Of a DNA stretch of 64,000 bases, positions 9,060 through 20,109 are shown piece after piece. The notes below the pieces were generated by a model. That model was not told where the DNA came from and searched no databases. It worked only from the letters and a program-made list of their open reading frames with translations. The first letter of the stretch is position 1, and every line of letters begins with the position of its first letter. The stretch lies in the NCBI RefSeq assembly GCF_000720425.1, contig NZ_JOAJ01000001.1, positions 124,001 to 188,000 of the forward strand, in the 5' to 3' direction. The stretch comes from Nocardia rhamnosiphila NBRC 108938 (lineage in GTDB: Bacteria > Actinomycetota > Actinomycetes > Mycobacteriales > Mycobacteriaceae). The position numbers and the translations under genes are program-made.

Positions 9060-9079
9060 CCGGTGCGCGTGGGCACCGG
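9060..9079 (-). terminator. Hairpin downstream of kdpE
   Basis: CCGGTGC-GCGTGG-GCACCGG forms a perfect seven-pair stem with a six-base loop about 20 bp past the kdpE stop. There is no T-tract, as is usual in high-GC actinobacteria, so the call rests on position and symmetry. Confidence 0.4.
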
Positions 9080-9100
9080 CCGGGCCGGCGCGGCGCGCCA

Positions 9101-9823
9101 CTACTGGCGGAAGCGGTGGCCCATACCCGGTTCGGTCAGCAGATGCCGTGGATGGGACGGGTCGTCTTCGAGTTTGCGCCGTAGCTGGGCCATATAGACG
9201 CGGAGATAGTGGGTTTCGGTCTGATACGCGGGCCCCCACACCTCGCGTAACAGCTCCGTCCGGCCGACCAATTTGCCGCGGTTGCGCACCAGCATTTCCA
9301 GAACCCCCCACTCGGTGGGCGTCAGATGCACCTCGGCGCCGCCCTTCACGACCTTCTTCGCCGACAGGTCGACGGTGAACGAATCGGTCACCACCACCGG
9401 TTCGTCGGTTTCCGCCGAGGCCGCCGCCCGCCGCAGGGCGGCACGCAAGCGGGCCAGGAACTCGTCCATGCCGAACGGTTTGGTGATGTAGTCGTCGGCG
9501 CCGGCGTCGAGCGCGTCCACCTTGTCGGCCGAATCGGTGCGGGCGGAGAGCACGATCACCGGCACCCGGGACCAGCCACGCAACCCGGCCAGCACCTCGA
9601 TACCGTCGATATCGGGCAGTCCCAGATCCAGGACCACCGCGTCGGGCCGGCGTTCGGTGGCCGCACGGAGCGCGCCCGCGCCGGTGGACGCGGTGATCAC
9701 CTCGTATCCGCGCACCGACAGGTTGATCCGCATGGCGCGCAGGATCTGCGGTTCGTCGTCCACCACGAGGACGGTCGCATCCGCTCCCGCTCCGGCATCC
9801 TGCTCGGGGGGAGTCTTCATCAC
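9101..9823 (-). CDS. kdpE: Response regulator KdpE
   Basis: A 240-residue OmpR/PhoB-type response regulator. The receiver domain has the acidic pair in VLVVDDEPQI, the phospho-acceptor Asp in VVLDLGLPDIDG and the Lys in DYITKPFGMDEF. The C-terminal winged helix (residues about 135-235) includes LTPTEWGVLEMLV and TETHYLRVYMAQLRRKLE. In this position KdpE, phosphorylated by KdpD, activates the kdp potassium-pump genes under potassium limitation or osmotic stress. Its ATG overlaps the kdpD stop by four bases, so the two are translationally coupled. It is the last gene of the operon. Confidence 0.95.
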   Translation of the reverse strand: MMKTPPEQDAGAGADATVLVVDDEPQILRAMRINLSVRGYEVITASTGAGALRAATERRPDAVVLDLGLPDIDGIEVLAGLRGWSRVPVIVLSARTDSADKVDALDAGADDYITKPFGMDEFLARLRAALRRAAASAETDEPVVVTDSFTVDLSAKKVVKGGAEVHLTPTEWGVLEMLVRNRGKLVGRTELLREVWGPAYQTETHYLRVYMAQLRRKLEDDPSHPRHLLTEPGMGHRFRQ

Positions 9824-12369
9824 CGCACCTCCGTCGCCGGTATGTCCTCGTCGACGGTACCGGGCGCGACCGCCAGGTCGACGGTGACCGTCAGTCCACC
9901 TCCGGGGGTGTCGGTGGCGGTGACGACACCGCCCATGGCGACCGCGAATCCGCGCACCACCGAGAGCCCGAGCCCCAGACCGCTGGTGTTGTCCCGGTCG
10001 CCCAGCTGCTGGAACCGATCGAACACCCGCTCGGTATCGATGCCCGGCAGACCGGGCCCGTGGTCGACCACCCGGATGATCACCCGCCCGTCGGCCGTGG
10101 TGGCGTCCACTTTCACCGGGGACTCCGCGCCGTAGCGGAGCGCGTTGTCGACCAGATTGGCCAGGATGCGCTCCAGCAGGTCGGCGTCGGCCCGGACCGC
10201 CATCGATCCCACCTGGACCGTCACCCGGTCGAGGGAACTGCGCCGGGCCCCGCGCGGACTGACCCCCACGCTGACCAGTGCCCGGTGCGCGACCTCGTCC
10301 AGGTAGACCGGCCGCATCCGCGGCCGCACCACTCCGGCGGCCAGCCGCGACGAATCGAGGAGATTGCCGACCAGCGAGGTGAGTTGATCCGCCGATTCCT
10401 CCACCGTCGCCAGGAGTTCGGCACGGTCCTCGGGGGAGAACTCGACATCGTCGGAGCGCAGGCTCGACACGGCGGCCTTGACCGCGGCCAGCGGCGTGCG
10501 CAGATCGTGGCTCACCGCGGAGAGGAGGTCACGCCGTAGCCGGTCGGCCTCCGCGAGCGCGGCCGCCTGATTGGCCTCCGCGGCGAGCTGCTGCCGCTGC
10601 ACCAGCCCCACGGCCTGGTTGGCGACCGCCTCCAGGACGCGCCGGTCCCGGGCGCGCAGGGTCGGTCCGCCCAGGAGCAGCCAGTAGTCGCCGTCGCTCA
10701 CCTCCACCGCGGTGTCGGCGGTATCGGCGCGTTCGGGTGGATCGGTGCCGACCGTGGCGATCACCCCGTCGGTGTGGTGCCGCAGGCTCACCGCCCGCTG
10801 GGCGTAGGTCCGGCGCAGGCGGTCCAGCAGCGCGGTCAGATCGGCGCCGCGCAGGACCGAACCCGCGAACAGTGTCAGCAATTCGGCTTCCCGGGACGCC
10901 TGACCGGCCTGTTCGGCCCGCCGGGCGGCGGTATCGACGAGGACCGCCACCGCGACCGCGACGACCAGCAGCAGCACCGCGGGCAGAAAACTGTTCGGTT
11001 CCTGGATGGTGACGCTGTAGCGGGGATCGGTGAACAGGACGTTGAGCAGCAGCCCGGCGAGCAGCGCGGCGGCGATCGCCGGCAGGACGCCGCCGAACAG
11101 GGCGACCGCCAGCACCGCGACGAAGTACAGCGCGCTCTCGCTCACCAGATCCAGGTAGCGGTCGAGCCAGGCCGCGAGCAGTGCCGAGATCGCCGAGGGC
11201 ACCACGAACGCGGCGATCCAGGCCGCCGTGCGCCGCGACCGGGGCCGCGGCCGCCGCCGGCGGCGCCGCCGCCGGCCCGCCGCCTCGTGGGTCACCATGT
11301 GCACATCGATCTTGCCGGAGCGCTGCACCACCTCCGCGCCGATGCCCTCGTCCACCATCCGCGCCCAGCGGGAGCGCCGGGAGGTGCCCAGTACCAGCTG
11401 GGTCGCGTTGACGGTGCGCGCGAAATCGAGGAGGGCGGCGGGGACCTCGTCACCGACCACCGTGTGCAGTTCGGCTCCCAGATGAGCGGCGAGTTCCCGG
11501 ACCGCCGCCATCTGCGGCGCCGCCACACCGGTCAGCCCGTCGCCGCGGACCACATGCAGCACGAGGAGTTCGGCACTGGATTTGGCCGCGATCCGCGCGG
11601 CCCGCCGCACCAGCGTCTCCGATTCCCGGCCCCCGGTGACCGCCACGACCACTCGCTCCCGGGCCTCCCAGGTGTCGGTGATCCGGTGGTCGGCACGGTA
11701 TTTGGCGAGGGCCGCGTCCACTTGATCGGCCAGCCAGAGCAGCGCCAGTTCGCGCAGCGCGGTGAGGTTGCCGCGCCGGAAATAGTGGGCGAGTGCGGCA
11801 TCGGCCTTGTCGGGTGCGTAGACATTGCCGAGACCTATCCGCCGCTGCAGTGCTTCCGGGGCGATATCGACCAGTTCGATCTGGTCGGCGGCCCGGACCA
11901 CCGAGTCCGGTACGGTCTCGCGCTGGACGACGCCGGTGATCTGCTCGACCACATCGTTGAGGCCCTCCAGGTGCTGGATGTTCACCGTCGAGACGACATC
12001 GATCCCGGCGGCCAGCAACTCCTGGACATCCTCGTAGCGCTTACGATTCCGGCTGCCCGGGGTGTTGGTGTGGGCCAGTTCGTCCACCAGCACCAGTTCC
12101 GGTTGCCGCCGCAGCACCGCGTCCACATCCAGCTCGTACTGCACCGTCCCGCGATAGGGGATCGCGATGCGGGGCAGTTGCTCGAGGCCCTCGAGCAGTT
12201 CCGCGGTCTGCGCGCGGCCGTGTGTCTCGACGATCGCGGCCACCACGTCCTGGCCGCGGCCGAGTCGGCGATGCGCCTCGCCGAGCATCGCATACGTTTT
12301 CCCGACCCCGGGGGCGGCGCCGAGATAGATGCGCAGCTCACCTGGGGTGCGGTCGTGTGTCGTGCTCAC
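9820..12369 (-). CDS. kdpD: Sensor histidine kinase KdpD
   Basis: An 849-residue membrane sensor kinase. The N-terminal KdpD domain carries Walker A GAAPGVGKTY and the VDELAHTNTPGSRN stretch; a universal-stress-protein-like domain follows (VAVTGGRESETLVRRAARIA). Then come four close membrane helices (DUF4118), a GAF-like region, the HisKA box LLSAVSHDLRTPLAAVKA with the phosphorylated His, and a HATPase domain (NLVDNALRYG, DHGPGLPG, GLGLGLSVV). It senses low potassium or turgor and phosphorylates KdpE. A cluster of about 12 arginines lies just before the first membrane helix (about residues 363-378), whereas the E. coli arginine cluster follows the helices. It lies 28 bp after kdpC. Confidence 0.96.
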   Translation of the reverse strand: MSTTHDRTPGELRIYLGAAPGVGKTYAMLGEAHRRLGRGQDVVAAIVETHGRAQTAELLEGLEQLPRIAIPYRGTVQYELDVDAVLRRQPELVLVDELAHTNTPGSRNRKRYEDVQELLAAGIDVVSTVNIQHLEGLNDVVEQITGVVQRETVPDSVVRAADQIELVDIAPEALQRRIGLGNVYAPDKADAALAHYFRRGNLTALRELALLWLADQVDAALAKYRADHRITDTWEARERVVVAVTGGRESETLVRRAARIAAKSSAELLVLHVVRGDGLTGVAAPQMAAVRELAAHLGAELHTVVGDEVPAALLDFARTVNATQLVLGTSRRSRWARMVDEGIGAEVVQRSGKIDVHMVTHEAAGRRRRRRRRPRPRSRRTAAWIAAFVVPSAISALLAAWLDRYLDLVSESALYFVAVLAVALFGGVLPAIAAALLAGLLLNVLFTDPRYSVTIQEPNSFLPAVLLLVVAVAVAVLVDTAARRAEQAGQASREAELLTLFAGSVLRGADLTALLDRLRRTYAQRAVSLRHHTDGVIATVGTDPPERADTADTAVEVSDGDYWLLLGGPTLRARDRRVLEAVANQAVGLVQRQQLAAEANQAAALAEADRLRRDLLSAVSHDLRTPLAAVKAAVSSLRSDDVEFSPEDRAELLATVEESADQLTSLVGNLLDSSRLAAGVVRPRMRPVYLDEVAHRALVSVGVSPRGARRSSLDRVTVQVGSMAVRADADLLERILANLVDNALRYGAESPVKVDATTADGRVIIRVVDHGPGLPGIDTERVFDRFQQLGDRDNTSGLGLGLSVVRGFAVAMGGVVTATDTPGGGLTVTVDLAVAPGTVDEDIPATEVR

Positions 12370-12397
12370 GTCGGCATCATGTCATCCCGCGCCCGCA

Positions 12398-13336
12398 TCA
12401 CGCGCCGCCCGCGGCGGGAGCGGGATAGCGGCGGTCCAGGTCGAGGTTGAGTTCGAGCACGTTCACCCGGGGTTCGCCGAGGAATCCCAGTGTGCGGCCG
12501 TCGGTATGCGCCGCCACGACCTCGCGCACCGCGGCCGGATCGACGCCGCGCGCCGCGGCGACCCGGCGGACCTGGATATCGGCATAGGCGGGGGAGATGT
12601 GCGGGTCCAGGCCGCTACCGCTGCCGGTCACCGCGTCGGCGGGGACCGCCGGTTCCGCGGGGGCGTTCCCGGCGATCGGCACGATGCGCCCGGCCGAGTA
12701 GTCCTCGCCGTAGCGGGCACATTCGACCTGGACGCCCTGGTATTCGGCCACGAACACCACGGGTGCCGCACCCCGGCGGGTGGGGCAGGGTTCGTTCACG
12801 CTGACCACTCGTTCGGGTGTCACCGTGCCGTCGTGGTGAAAGGTTCCCAGCACGGCCAGTACCGCCCCGACACCTTCCGGGGTACAGAACGGCCGTGCCC
12901 CGTCCACGTCCTCCCGCGCGCCGACCTCCCGGCTACGGGTGCATACCTGCGTCAGCAGGCTCGGCGCGAAACCGGCTGTTTCCGGATCGGCGCCGGCGGC
13001 GAGCGACGCCGGATCGGCAGGCGTGTCGACGACGTCCTCCGGGCCGAGGTTGCCCGGTCCGGAGGCCAGCCCGTCGTAGCCGGCGGCGGAGGGCCGGCTC
13101 TGGAAGTACCAGGCGATCGGCGTTCCGTCCGCATCGGTGAACGACTGGCCGATCAGCGAACTGCCGGCGATACGGCCGTCGGTTTCGATGAGCGAACCGT
13201 CGGCCTTGTCGCTCAGCCCGGGAAGCCGGCCCACCGCCCAGACGCCGGCCGGATAGAGCAGACCGGTCACCAGGGTCAGCACCAGCAGCGCGCGCAGTGC
13301 CGCCAGATGCTGCCGGATCAGATCGGAAAGAGACAT
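12398..13336 (-). CDS. kdpC: Potassium-transporting ATPase subunit KdpC with large insertion
   Basis: A 312-residue KdpC, against about 190 in most bacteria. The N-terminal membrane helix (LRALLVLTLVTGLLYPAGVW) and the motifs GSSLIGQSF, YFQSRPSAAGYDGLASG and GSGLDPHISPAYADIQVRRVA are all present, so the subunit should assemble with KdpA. The extra length is an insertion at about residues 100-230, between the SGPGNLGP and VPADAVTGSGSG motifs. It contains four cysteines (132, 151, 184, 206) in a domain that should face outside the membrane, so disulfides are possible. KdpC stabilises the complex and aids ATP binding by KdpB. It begins one base after the kdpB stop. Confidence 0.93.
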   Translation of the reverse strand: MSLSDLIRQHLAALRALLVLTLVTGLLYPAGVWAVGRLPGLSDKADGSLIETDGRIAGSSLIGQSFTDADGTPIAWYFQSRPSAAGYDGLASGPGNLGPEDVVDTPADPASLAAGADPETAGFAPSLLTQVCTRSREVGAREDVDGARPFCTPEGVGAVLAVLGTFHHDGTVTPERVVSVNEPCPTRRGAAPVVFVAEYQGVQVECARYGEDYSAGRIVPIAGNAPAEPAVPADAVTGSGSGLDPHISPAYADIQVRRVAAARGVDPAAVREVVAAHTDGRTLGFLGEPRVNVLELNLDLDRRYPAPAAGGA

Positions 13337-13337
13337 A

Positions 13338-15484
<2,147 letters not shown>

Positions 15485-15485
<1 letters not shown>

Positions 15486-17155
15486 CAGTGGAGCCCTTCG
15501 GCGAGTGGCCCGAGCGCCAGCGCGGGCAGGAAGGTGAGAGCGACCAGGATCACGGTCACGCCGACGACGAGGCCGACGAACTGCGGTCGATGGGTCGGCA
15601 GGGTGCCCTCCGATACGGGGGCGGTGCCCTGCCTGGCGAGTGCACCGGCCAGGGCCAGGGCCAGGATCATCGGCAGGAAGCGGCCGAACAGCATGGCCAG
15701 ACCGAGCGCGGTGTTGAACCATTCGGTGTTACCGGTCAGGCCGCCGAACGCGGAGCCGTTGTTGTTTCCGGCCGAGGTGAAGGCGTAGAGCACTTCCGAC
15801 AGCCCGTGTGGCCCGGAATTGAGCATGGACGCGCGCTGCCCGGGCAGGGCCATGGCGGCGGCGGTTCCGGTCAGCACGATCACCGGGGTGACGAGGAAAT
15901 AGCCGGCGGCGAGTTTGATCTCGCGGGGGGTGATCTTCTTACCGAGGTACTCCGGTGTGCGCCCGACCATCAGCCCGGCGGCGAACACCGTGATCACCGC
16001 CAGGATCAGCATTCCGTACAGGCCCGACCCCACGCCGCCGGGCGCGACCTCACCCAGTTGCATATCGAACATCAGCACCATGCCGCCGAGGCCGGTGTAC
16101 GAATCGTGCGCCGAATCGACGGCGCCCGTGGAGGTCAGTGTGGTGGCCGCGGCGAAGGTCGCCGAATTCGCCACCCCGAAGCGCTGTTCGACACCCTCCG
16201 ACGCCGCCCCCACCGCGGCCGGCACGGTGCCGTGGTGCCCGAGCTGGAAGAGGTTCACCAGACCGATACTGATCAGCGCCAGCACGGTCATGACCGCGGT
16301 GATGGCGAACCCGTGCTTCGGGCTGTTCACCATGCGTCCGAAGGTGCGCGGTAAGGAAAAGGCGATGACCATCAGCAGGAAGATTTCCAGCCAGTTCGTC
16401 CACGCGACCGGATTCTCGAAGGGATGCGCGGCGTTGGCGTTGAAGAACCCGCCACCGTTGGTGCCGAGATTCTTGATGGCCTCCTGCCCCGCGACCGGTC
16501 CGCCGGGCAGGGTCTGCGTGGCTCCACCGAGGGTGGTCGCGACCTGATCGTGCAGGTGGAAATTCTGTACGACACCGCCGACGATGAGCACCACGGCCGC
16601 CACACCCGCGATCGGAAGCAGGATACGCAGCGTGCCACGCACCAGATCGACCCAGAAATTACCGAGTTCACCGGCCCGCGAGCGAGCGAAACCGCGGACG
16701 AATGCCATGGCGACGGCCATGCCGACCGCGGCCGAGACGAAGTTCTGCACCGACAGGCCCGCCGCCTGGACCAGATGGCCGAGCGTGGATTCGCCCGCGT
16801 AGTTCTGCCAGTTGGTGTTGGTGACGAAACTGACGGCGGTGTTCCATGCCAGCGCGGCGGTCATGGGGGTGCCGGGGTCGGCGGGGACCAGTGGCAGCTT
16901 GTCCTGGACCAGCAGCAGGACGAACAGGAAGATCACGCTGATCGCGGAGAAGGCCAGGACGCTGCGGGCGTACCCGCCCCAGGTCTGCTCACGGTCGGGG
17001 TCGGCGCCGATGATCCGGTAGATCCCCCGTTCGACGCGGGAATGGCCGGTGCGGGTGTAGACGCGGTACATATAGTCCCCGAGGGGGACGTGCACCAGAG
17101 CCAGCGCGATCACCAGGGCGGCGACGAACAACAGCCCGGCGGTGGTGGTACTCAC
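15485..17155 (-). CDS. kdpA: Potassium-transporting ATPase subunit KdpA
   Basis: A 556-residue polytopic subunit from the GTG at 17155, two bases from the kdpF stop. It is the K+-selecting channel-like part of KdpFABC, with four SKT-type repeats. Visible selectivity segments include [35 protein letters not shown] and [14 protein letters not shown]. The length is as usual for the family. It is translationally coupled to kdpB. Confidence 0.97.
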
Positions 17156-17245
17156 TCAGAACCTCTCGGGGAACAGCAGGGCGGCCACCAGGAACACGGT
17201 CACCAGAACGGCCAGGACCAGCCCCACGGCATTGACGATGTTCAC
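17156..17245 (-). CDS. kdpF: Small membrane subunit KdpF, 29 aa
   Basis: From the GTG at 17245 the minus strand encodes M-N-I-V-N-A-V-G-L-V-L-A-V-L and then V-T-V-F-L-V-A-A-L-L-F-P-E-R-F, a single membrane helix ending in the F-P-E-R/K-F signature of KdpF. KdpF sits against KdpA and stabilises the pump. Its start overlaps the stop of the small ORF before it (GTGA), and its stop abuts the kdpA start. Confidence 0.9.
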   Translation of the reverse strand: MNIVNAVGLVLAVLVTVFLVAALLFPERF

Positions 17246-17325
17246 AAGCGCTCCACCATTCGCAGGACGAATCCGAGCACACCGAACACCGCGACCGTGA
17301 CCACGAGAAAGGCCAGGATCGACAC
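17242..17325 (-). CDS. KdpF-sized membrane microprotein at the head of the kdp operon
   Basis: A 27-residue ORF from the GTG at 17325, behind GGAGGCGAAA, the best ribosome site in the operon. It reads M-S-I-L-A-F-L-V-V-T-V-A-V-F-G-V-L-G-F-V and ends L-R-M-V-E-R-L: one membrane helix with a short charged tail. Its stop overlaps the kdpF start by four bases, so kdpF translation probably depends on it. It lacks the F-P-E-R-F ending of KdpF. It may be a second small pump subunit or a leader peptide that only sets kdpF translation. Confidence 0.6.
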   Translation of the reverse strand: MSILAFLVVTVAVFGVLGFVLRMVERL

Positions 17326-17777
17326 TTTCGCCTCCGTTCCGAGAACCTGGGGCAGCGCTGTGCGGCCGATCGGCCGCTGCTACCGAACCGGATCGAAACT
17401 ACGAGCCGTGCGGTGCCGGGTTCGTGCCCGTTGACGGGTCCTTTACGGGCCGCGTGCCCGCATTGACGCCTTCCTTGCGCGTGTCACCCGCCTGTTGTGA
17501 CCTGAATCGCCACCGGTCGTGTTCGCTCTGAGGGCTGTTGTGTTCCGTGCGGTGCGTCGCCACCGGCGAGCCGGTCATCGAACGAGCGATCTCGCTACCG
17601 AGAAGTGCTTCCTGCCGGGTCGATCGCGGGCAGTGCGGTAGGTGAAGTCTATGAGCAGCGGTATCCGCGAACCCGCCCGCGACACGGCGCCGAGGGCGCA
17701 CGCTGTAGGGGAAGCGCATGTGTTCGCCACGCCCGTCTGATCGGATCTGTCCCGGCACGGACAACGGAGGATCGCTC
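17326..17777. other. kdp promoter region and gene-free stretch
   Basis: About 450 bp between the kdp operon and a short plus-strand ORF. A 126-codon minus-strand frame (17399-17779) is Arg/His/Ser-rich, resembles nothing and lacks a convincing start. The part next to the kdp start holds a 16-bp palindrome at 17362-17377. I see no tRNA or recognisable riboswitch. Confidence 0.5.
17362..17377. promoter_or_regulatory. 16-bp palindrome upstream of the kdp operon
   Basis: GCGGCCGATCGGCCGC is a perfect palindrome about 37 bp upstream of the first kdp start codon. In RNA it would form a hairpin in the leader; in DNA it could bind a dimeric regulator. KdpE sites in E. coli are AT-rich direct repeats, so a KdpE role is not supported. 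Confidence 0.3.
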
Positions 17778-17885
17778 ATGCACCCGTTCGCCTATGAACC
17801 GCTCGAACTCGTCCAGGCCGTCATCCTGGCCGTGCGGTGCGTCCTGCACGTGTATTCGTCGGGCACACCGTGCGTACCCATCTGA
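17778..17885 (+). CDS. Possible 35-aa small protein
   Basis: The ATG at 17778 follows GGAGG at 17766-17770 with seven bases between. It encodes MHPFAYEPLELVQAVILAVR and then a Cys/Ser-containing tail ending V-P-I. The middle (VQAVILAVRCVLHVY) could be an amphipathic or membrane helix. The reading frame ends just before a strong hairpin at 17904-17938, giving a complete start-to-terminator unit. The family is unknown. Confidence 0.4.
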   Translation: MHPFAYEPLELVQAVILAVRCVLHVYSSGTPCVPI

Positions 17886-17903
17886 TGGTGCCGGGAACGC
17901 GAC

Positions 17904-17938
17904 GGGCCTGCCGCTCCCGGCCGGGAAGCGGCAGGCCC
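17904..17938. terminator. Bidirectional terminator hairpin
   Basis: GGGCCTGCCGCT pairs perfectly with AGCGGCAGGCCC across an 11-base loop. It lies between the convergent 35-codon ORF (stop 17885) and the lipoprotein gene (stop 17953), so it could end transcription both ways. No T-tract is present. Confidence 0.7.
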
Positions 17939-17952
17939 GCGGAACGCCTTTC

Positions 17953-18384
17953 TCAGTAGCAATCGGTCGGTTCGCCCACCTTGACCACCGACAGCACCGC
18001 ATCGCCTTCGCCGATCGGTGTGCCGGGCGCCGGTCTCTGCGCGACCACCACCCAGTTGCGGTCCACCACCTGCGACCTGCCCCGGCCGGTGGCGTCCTCG
18101 CTCCGGGAGTAGAAGACGCCGGTCGTCTGGATGAGGTCCTGTGCCGCCTGGAGGTTCATACAGACGACCGCGGGCATCGTTGCCGCGCTCGCGGTTTCCG
18201 CGACCGGAGGCGCCGTCTCGGTGCCGGACGATTGCGGCGCGGGCGCGGTGAGTGTGACGGTGGTGATCCGGACCGGGACCGCCGACGCGACAGGCGTGTA
18301 CGACTCCGTATCCGGTTCGGGGGAACCACAGGCGGCGAGTACCGCCGCGGCCGCCGCGATCACGCACACGCAGAGTGTCTTCAT
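17953..18384 (-). CDS. Lipoprotein with C-terminal PASTA-like domain
   Basis: A 143-residue protein starting at the ATG at 18384 (GAGAGG six bases upstream; an ATG at 18390 is the alternative). It has a lipoprotein signal peptide with lipobox VLAAC, a Ser/Thr/Pro/Ala-rich spacer to about residue 70, and a C-terminal domain beginning VVCMNLQAAQDLIQTTGVFY. That domain continues through VVVAQRPAPGTPIGEGDAV to SVVKVGEPTDCY, the layout of PASTA domains that bind muropeptides. Such lipoproteins sit on the outer face of the membrane; a cell-wall-sensing role is an inference. A Cys near each end of the domain could form a disulfide. Confidence 0.75.
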   Translation of the reverse strand: MKTLCVCVIAAAAAVLAACGSPEPDTESYTPVASAVPVRITTVTLTAPAPQSSGTETAPPVAETASAATMPAVVCMNLQAAQDLIQTTGVFYSRSEDATGRGRSQVVDRNWVVVAQRPAPGTPIGEGDAVLSVVKVGEPTDCY

Positions 18385-18503
18385 GAGCATCCTCTCGACC
18401 TTCGATGAAGTGGTGTGGATCACTGGCAGATCGATCGGCTATCGATAGTTGTTACGCCGCGGCGGAAATCGACGGTGCGGGCATGGGGCCGGAGAGCGCG
18501 GAA

Positions 18504-18535
18504 GGGCCGGACCCGCCGAGTGGCGGATCCGGCCC
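18504..18535 (-). terminator. metY terminator hairpin
   Basis: A 14-pair stem (GGGCCGGACCCGCC against GGCGGATCCGGCCC) with a four-base loop lies 23 bp beyond the metY stop. Its one mismatch on the plus strand is a G-U pair in minus-strand RNA, so it is best formed by the metY transcript. Confidence 0.75.
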
Positions 18536-18557
18536 CGGGAAGCTCGGGTCCCGCGAA

Positions 18558-19883
18558 TTACACTGCGGCGGCGGCGAATCCGGCACGCAGATCGGCGAGG
18601 ATATCCTCGATTCCCTCGATACCCACCGCCAGGCGCACCAGTCCCGGCGTGACACCTGAGCTGAGCTGCTCGTCCGGGGTCAGCTGGGAGTGGGTGGTCG
18701 AGGCGGGATGGATGACCAGCGAACGCACATCGCCGATATTGGCGACGTGGCTGTGCAGGGTCAGCGCGTCCACGAACTTCTTGCCCGCGTCGACACCGCC
18801 CGCCAGTTCGAAACCGACGACCGCGCCGGTGCCCTTGGGCGCCAACTCCTTACCCCGCTCGTACCAGGGGGAGGACGGCAGCCCCGCGTAGGACACCGAG
18901 GTGACTTCCGGCCGCTCGGTGAGGAATTCGGCGACCGCCTGCGCGTTCTGGACGTGCCGTTCCACTCGCAGGCTCAGCGTCTCCAGGCCCTGGCTGATCA
19001 GGAACGCGTTGAACGGCGCGATCGCGGTACCGAGGTCGCGCAGCAGCTGAACCCGCGCCTTGAGGGCGTAGGCCGGGGCGCCGAGGTCGGCGAACACGGC
19101 GCCGTGGTAGCTCGGGTCGGGCTCGGTGAAACCCGGGAAGCGGGGGCCGTCGGCGCCGCGGACCGTCCAGTCGAAGGTGCCGCCGTCGACGATCACGCCC
19201 GCGATCGCGGCGCCGTGGCCACCGAGGTACTTGGTCGCCGAGTGGACGACGATATCGGCGCCGTGCGCCAGGGGCTGGATCAGATACGGGGTCGCGACCG
19301 TGTTGTCGACGATCAACGGCAGGCCCGCGCCGTGCGCGACCTCGGCGATACCGGGGATGTCGAAGATGTGGTTCTGCGGGTTGGACACCGTCTCGCCGTA
19401 GAAGGCCTTGGTGTTCGGCCGGATGGCGGCCCGCCACTGGTCGAGATCGTCGGGGTCCTCGACGAAGGAGACCTCGATACCCAGCTTGGGCAGCGTGTAG
19501 TGGAACAGGTTGTAGGTGCCGCCGTAGAGCCGGGGGCTGGAGACGATGTGGTCACCGGCGCCGGCGATGTTCAGGATCGCCAGGGTCTCTGCCGCCTGCC
19601 CCGAGGACACCAGCAGTGCCGCGACTCCGCCTTCGAGTGCCGCGATCCGCTGTTCGACCGCGTCCTGAGTGGGGTTCATGATCCGGGTGTAGATATTGCC
19701 CGGCTCCGCCAGCCCGAACAGCGCCGCGGCGTGCGCGGTGTCGCGGAAGGTGTAGGAGGTGGTCTGGTAGATCGGGAGGGCCCGGGCGTTGGTGCTCGCG
19801 TCGGGGTCCTGGCCGACGTGGATCTGCTTGGTCTCGAAGCTCCAACCGGCGGACGGGTCGGCCGGCGGGGTGGTTTCGGTCAT
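18558..19883 (-). CDS. metY: O-acetylhomoserine sulfhydrylase
   Basis: A 441-residue PLP enzyme of the Cys/Met metabolism family. It joins O-acetylhomoserine and sulfide to give homocysteine in the direct-sulfhydrylation route to methionine. The start at 19883 follows CAGGAG. Motifs include [60 protein letters not shown] and the PLP lysine in [11 protein letters not shown]. The length and the inserted loops match MetY rather than MetB/MetC. A TAGCGT on the minus strand at 20001-20006 may be its -10 element. No SAM-type riboswitch was recognised in the leader. Confidence 0.95.
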   Translation of the reverse strand: MTETTPPADPSAGWSFETKQIHVGQDPDASTNARALPIYQTTSYTFRDTAHAAALFGLAEPGNIYTRIMNPTQDAVEQRIAALEGGVAALLVSSGQAAETLAILNIAGAGDHIVSSPRLYGGTYNLFHYTLPKLGIEVSFVEDPDDLDQWRAAIRPNTKAFYGETVSNPQNHIFDIPGIAEVAHGAGLPLIVDNTVATPYLIQPLAHGADIVVHSATKYLGGHGAAIAGVIVDGGTFDWTVRGADGPRFPGFTEPDPSYHGAVFADLGAPAYALKARVQLLRDLGTAIAPFNAFLISQGLETLSLRVERHVQNAQAVAEFLTERPEVTSVSYAGLPSSPWYERGKELAPKGTGAVVGFELAGGVDAGKKFVDALTLHSHVANIGDVRSLVIHPASTTHSQLTPDEQLSSGVTPGLVRLAVGIEGIEDILADLRAGFAAAAV

Positions 19884-20109
19884 CGCGGAGTTCTCCTGTA
19901 GGTGAGAGGAACGGGACGAGCGCGCCGGACACAGCGAATTTGCCTCGGGCAGCACGCGTTTCCGGCCTGCCGCGGCCGGATGCGCCGCTGCGGCCCGTTC
20001 ACGCTAGGGGTGGCCGACCGGAAATGGCCATGGTTTTGTTCGCGCGGATTCCAATCATGCCGTGACGGCGGGCCGCGCGCGATGCATTCCCGCCGATCGG
20101 CCGGTGCGC

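Noticed and set aside
17399..17779. 126-codon minus-strand open frame upstream of kdp
   Set aside because: Arg/His/Ser-rich, no family resemblance, no good ribosome site; a shadow of high GC content.
19884..20109. Possible SAM riboswitch upstream of metY
   Set aside because: I read the leader on the minus strand and found none of the conserved SAM-II or SAM-IV sequence blocks.
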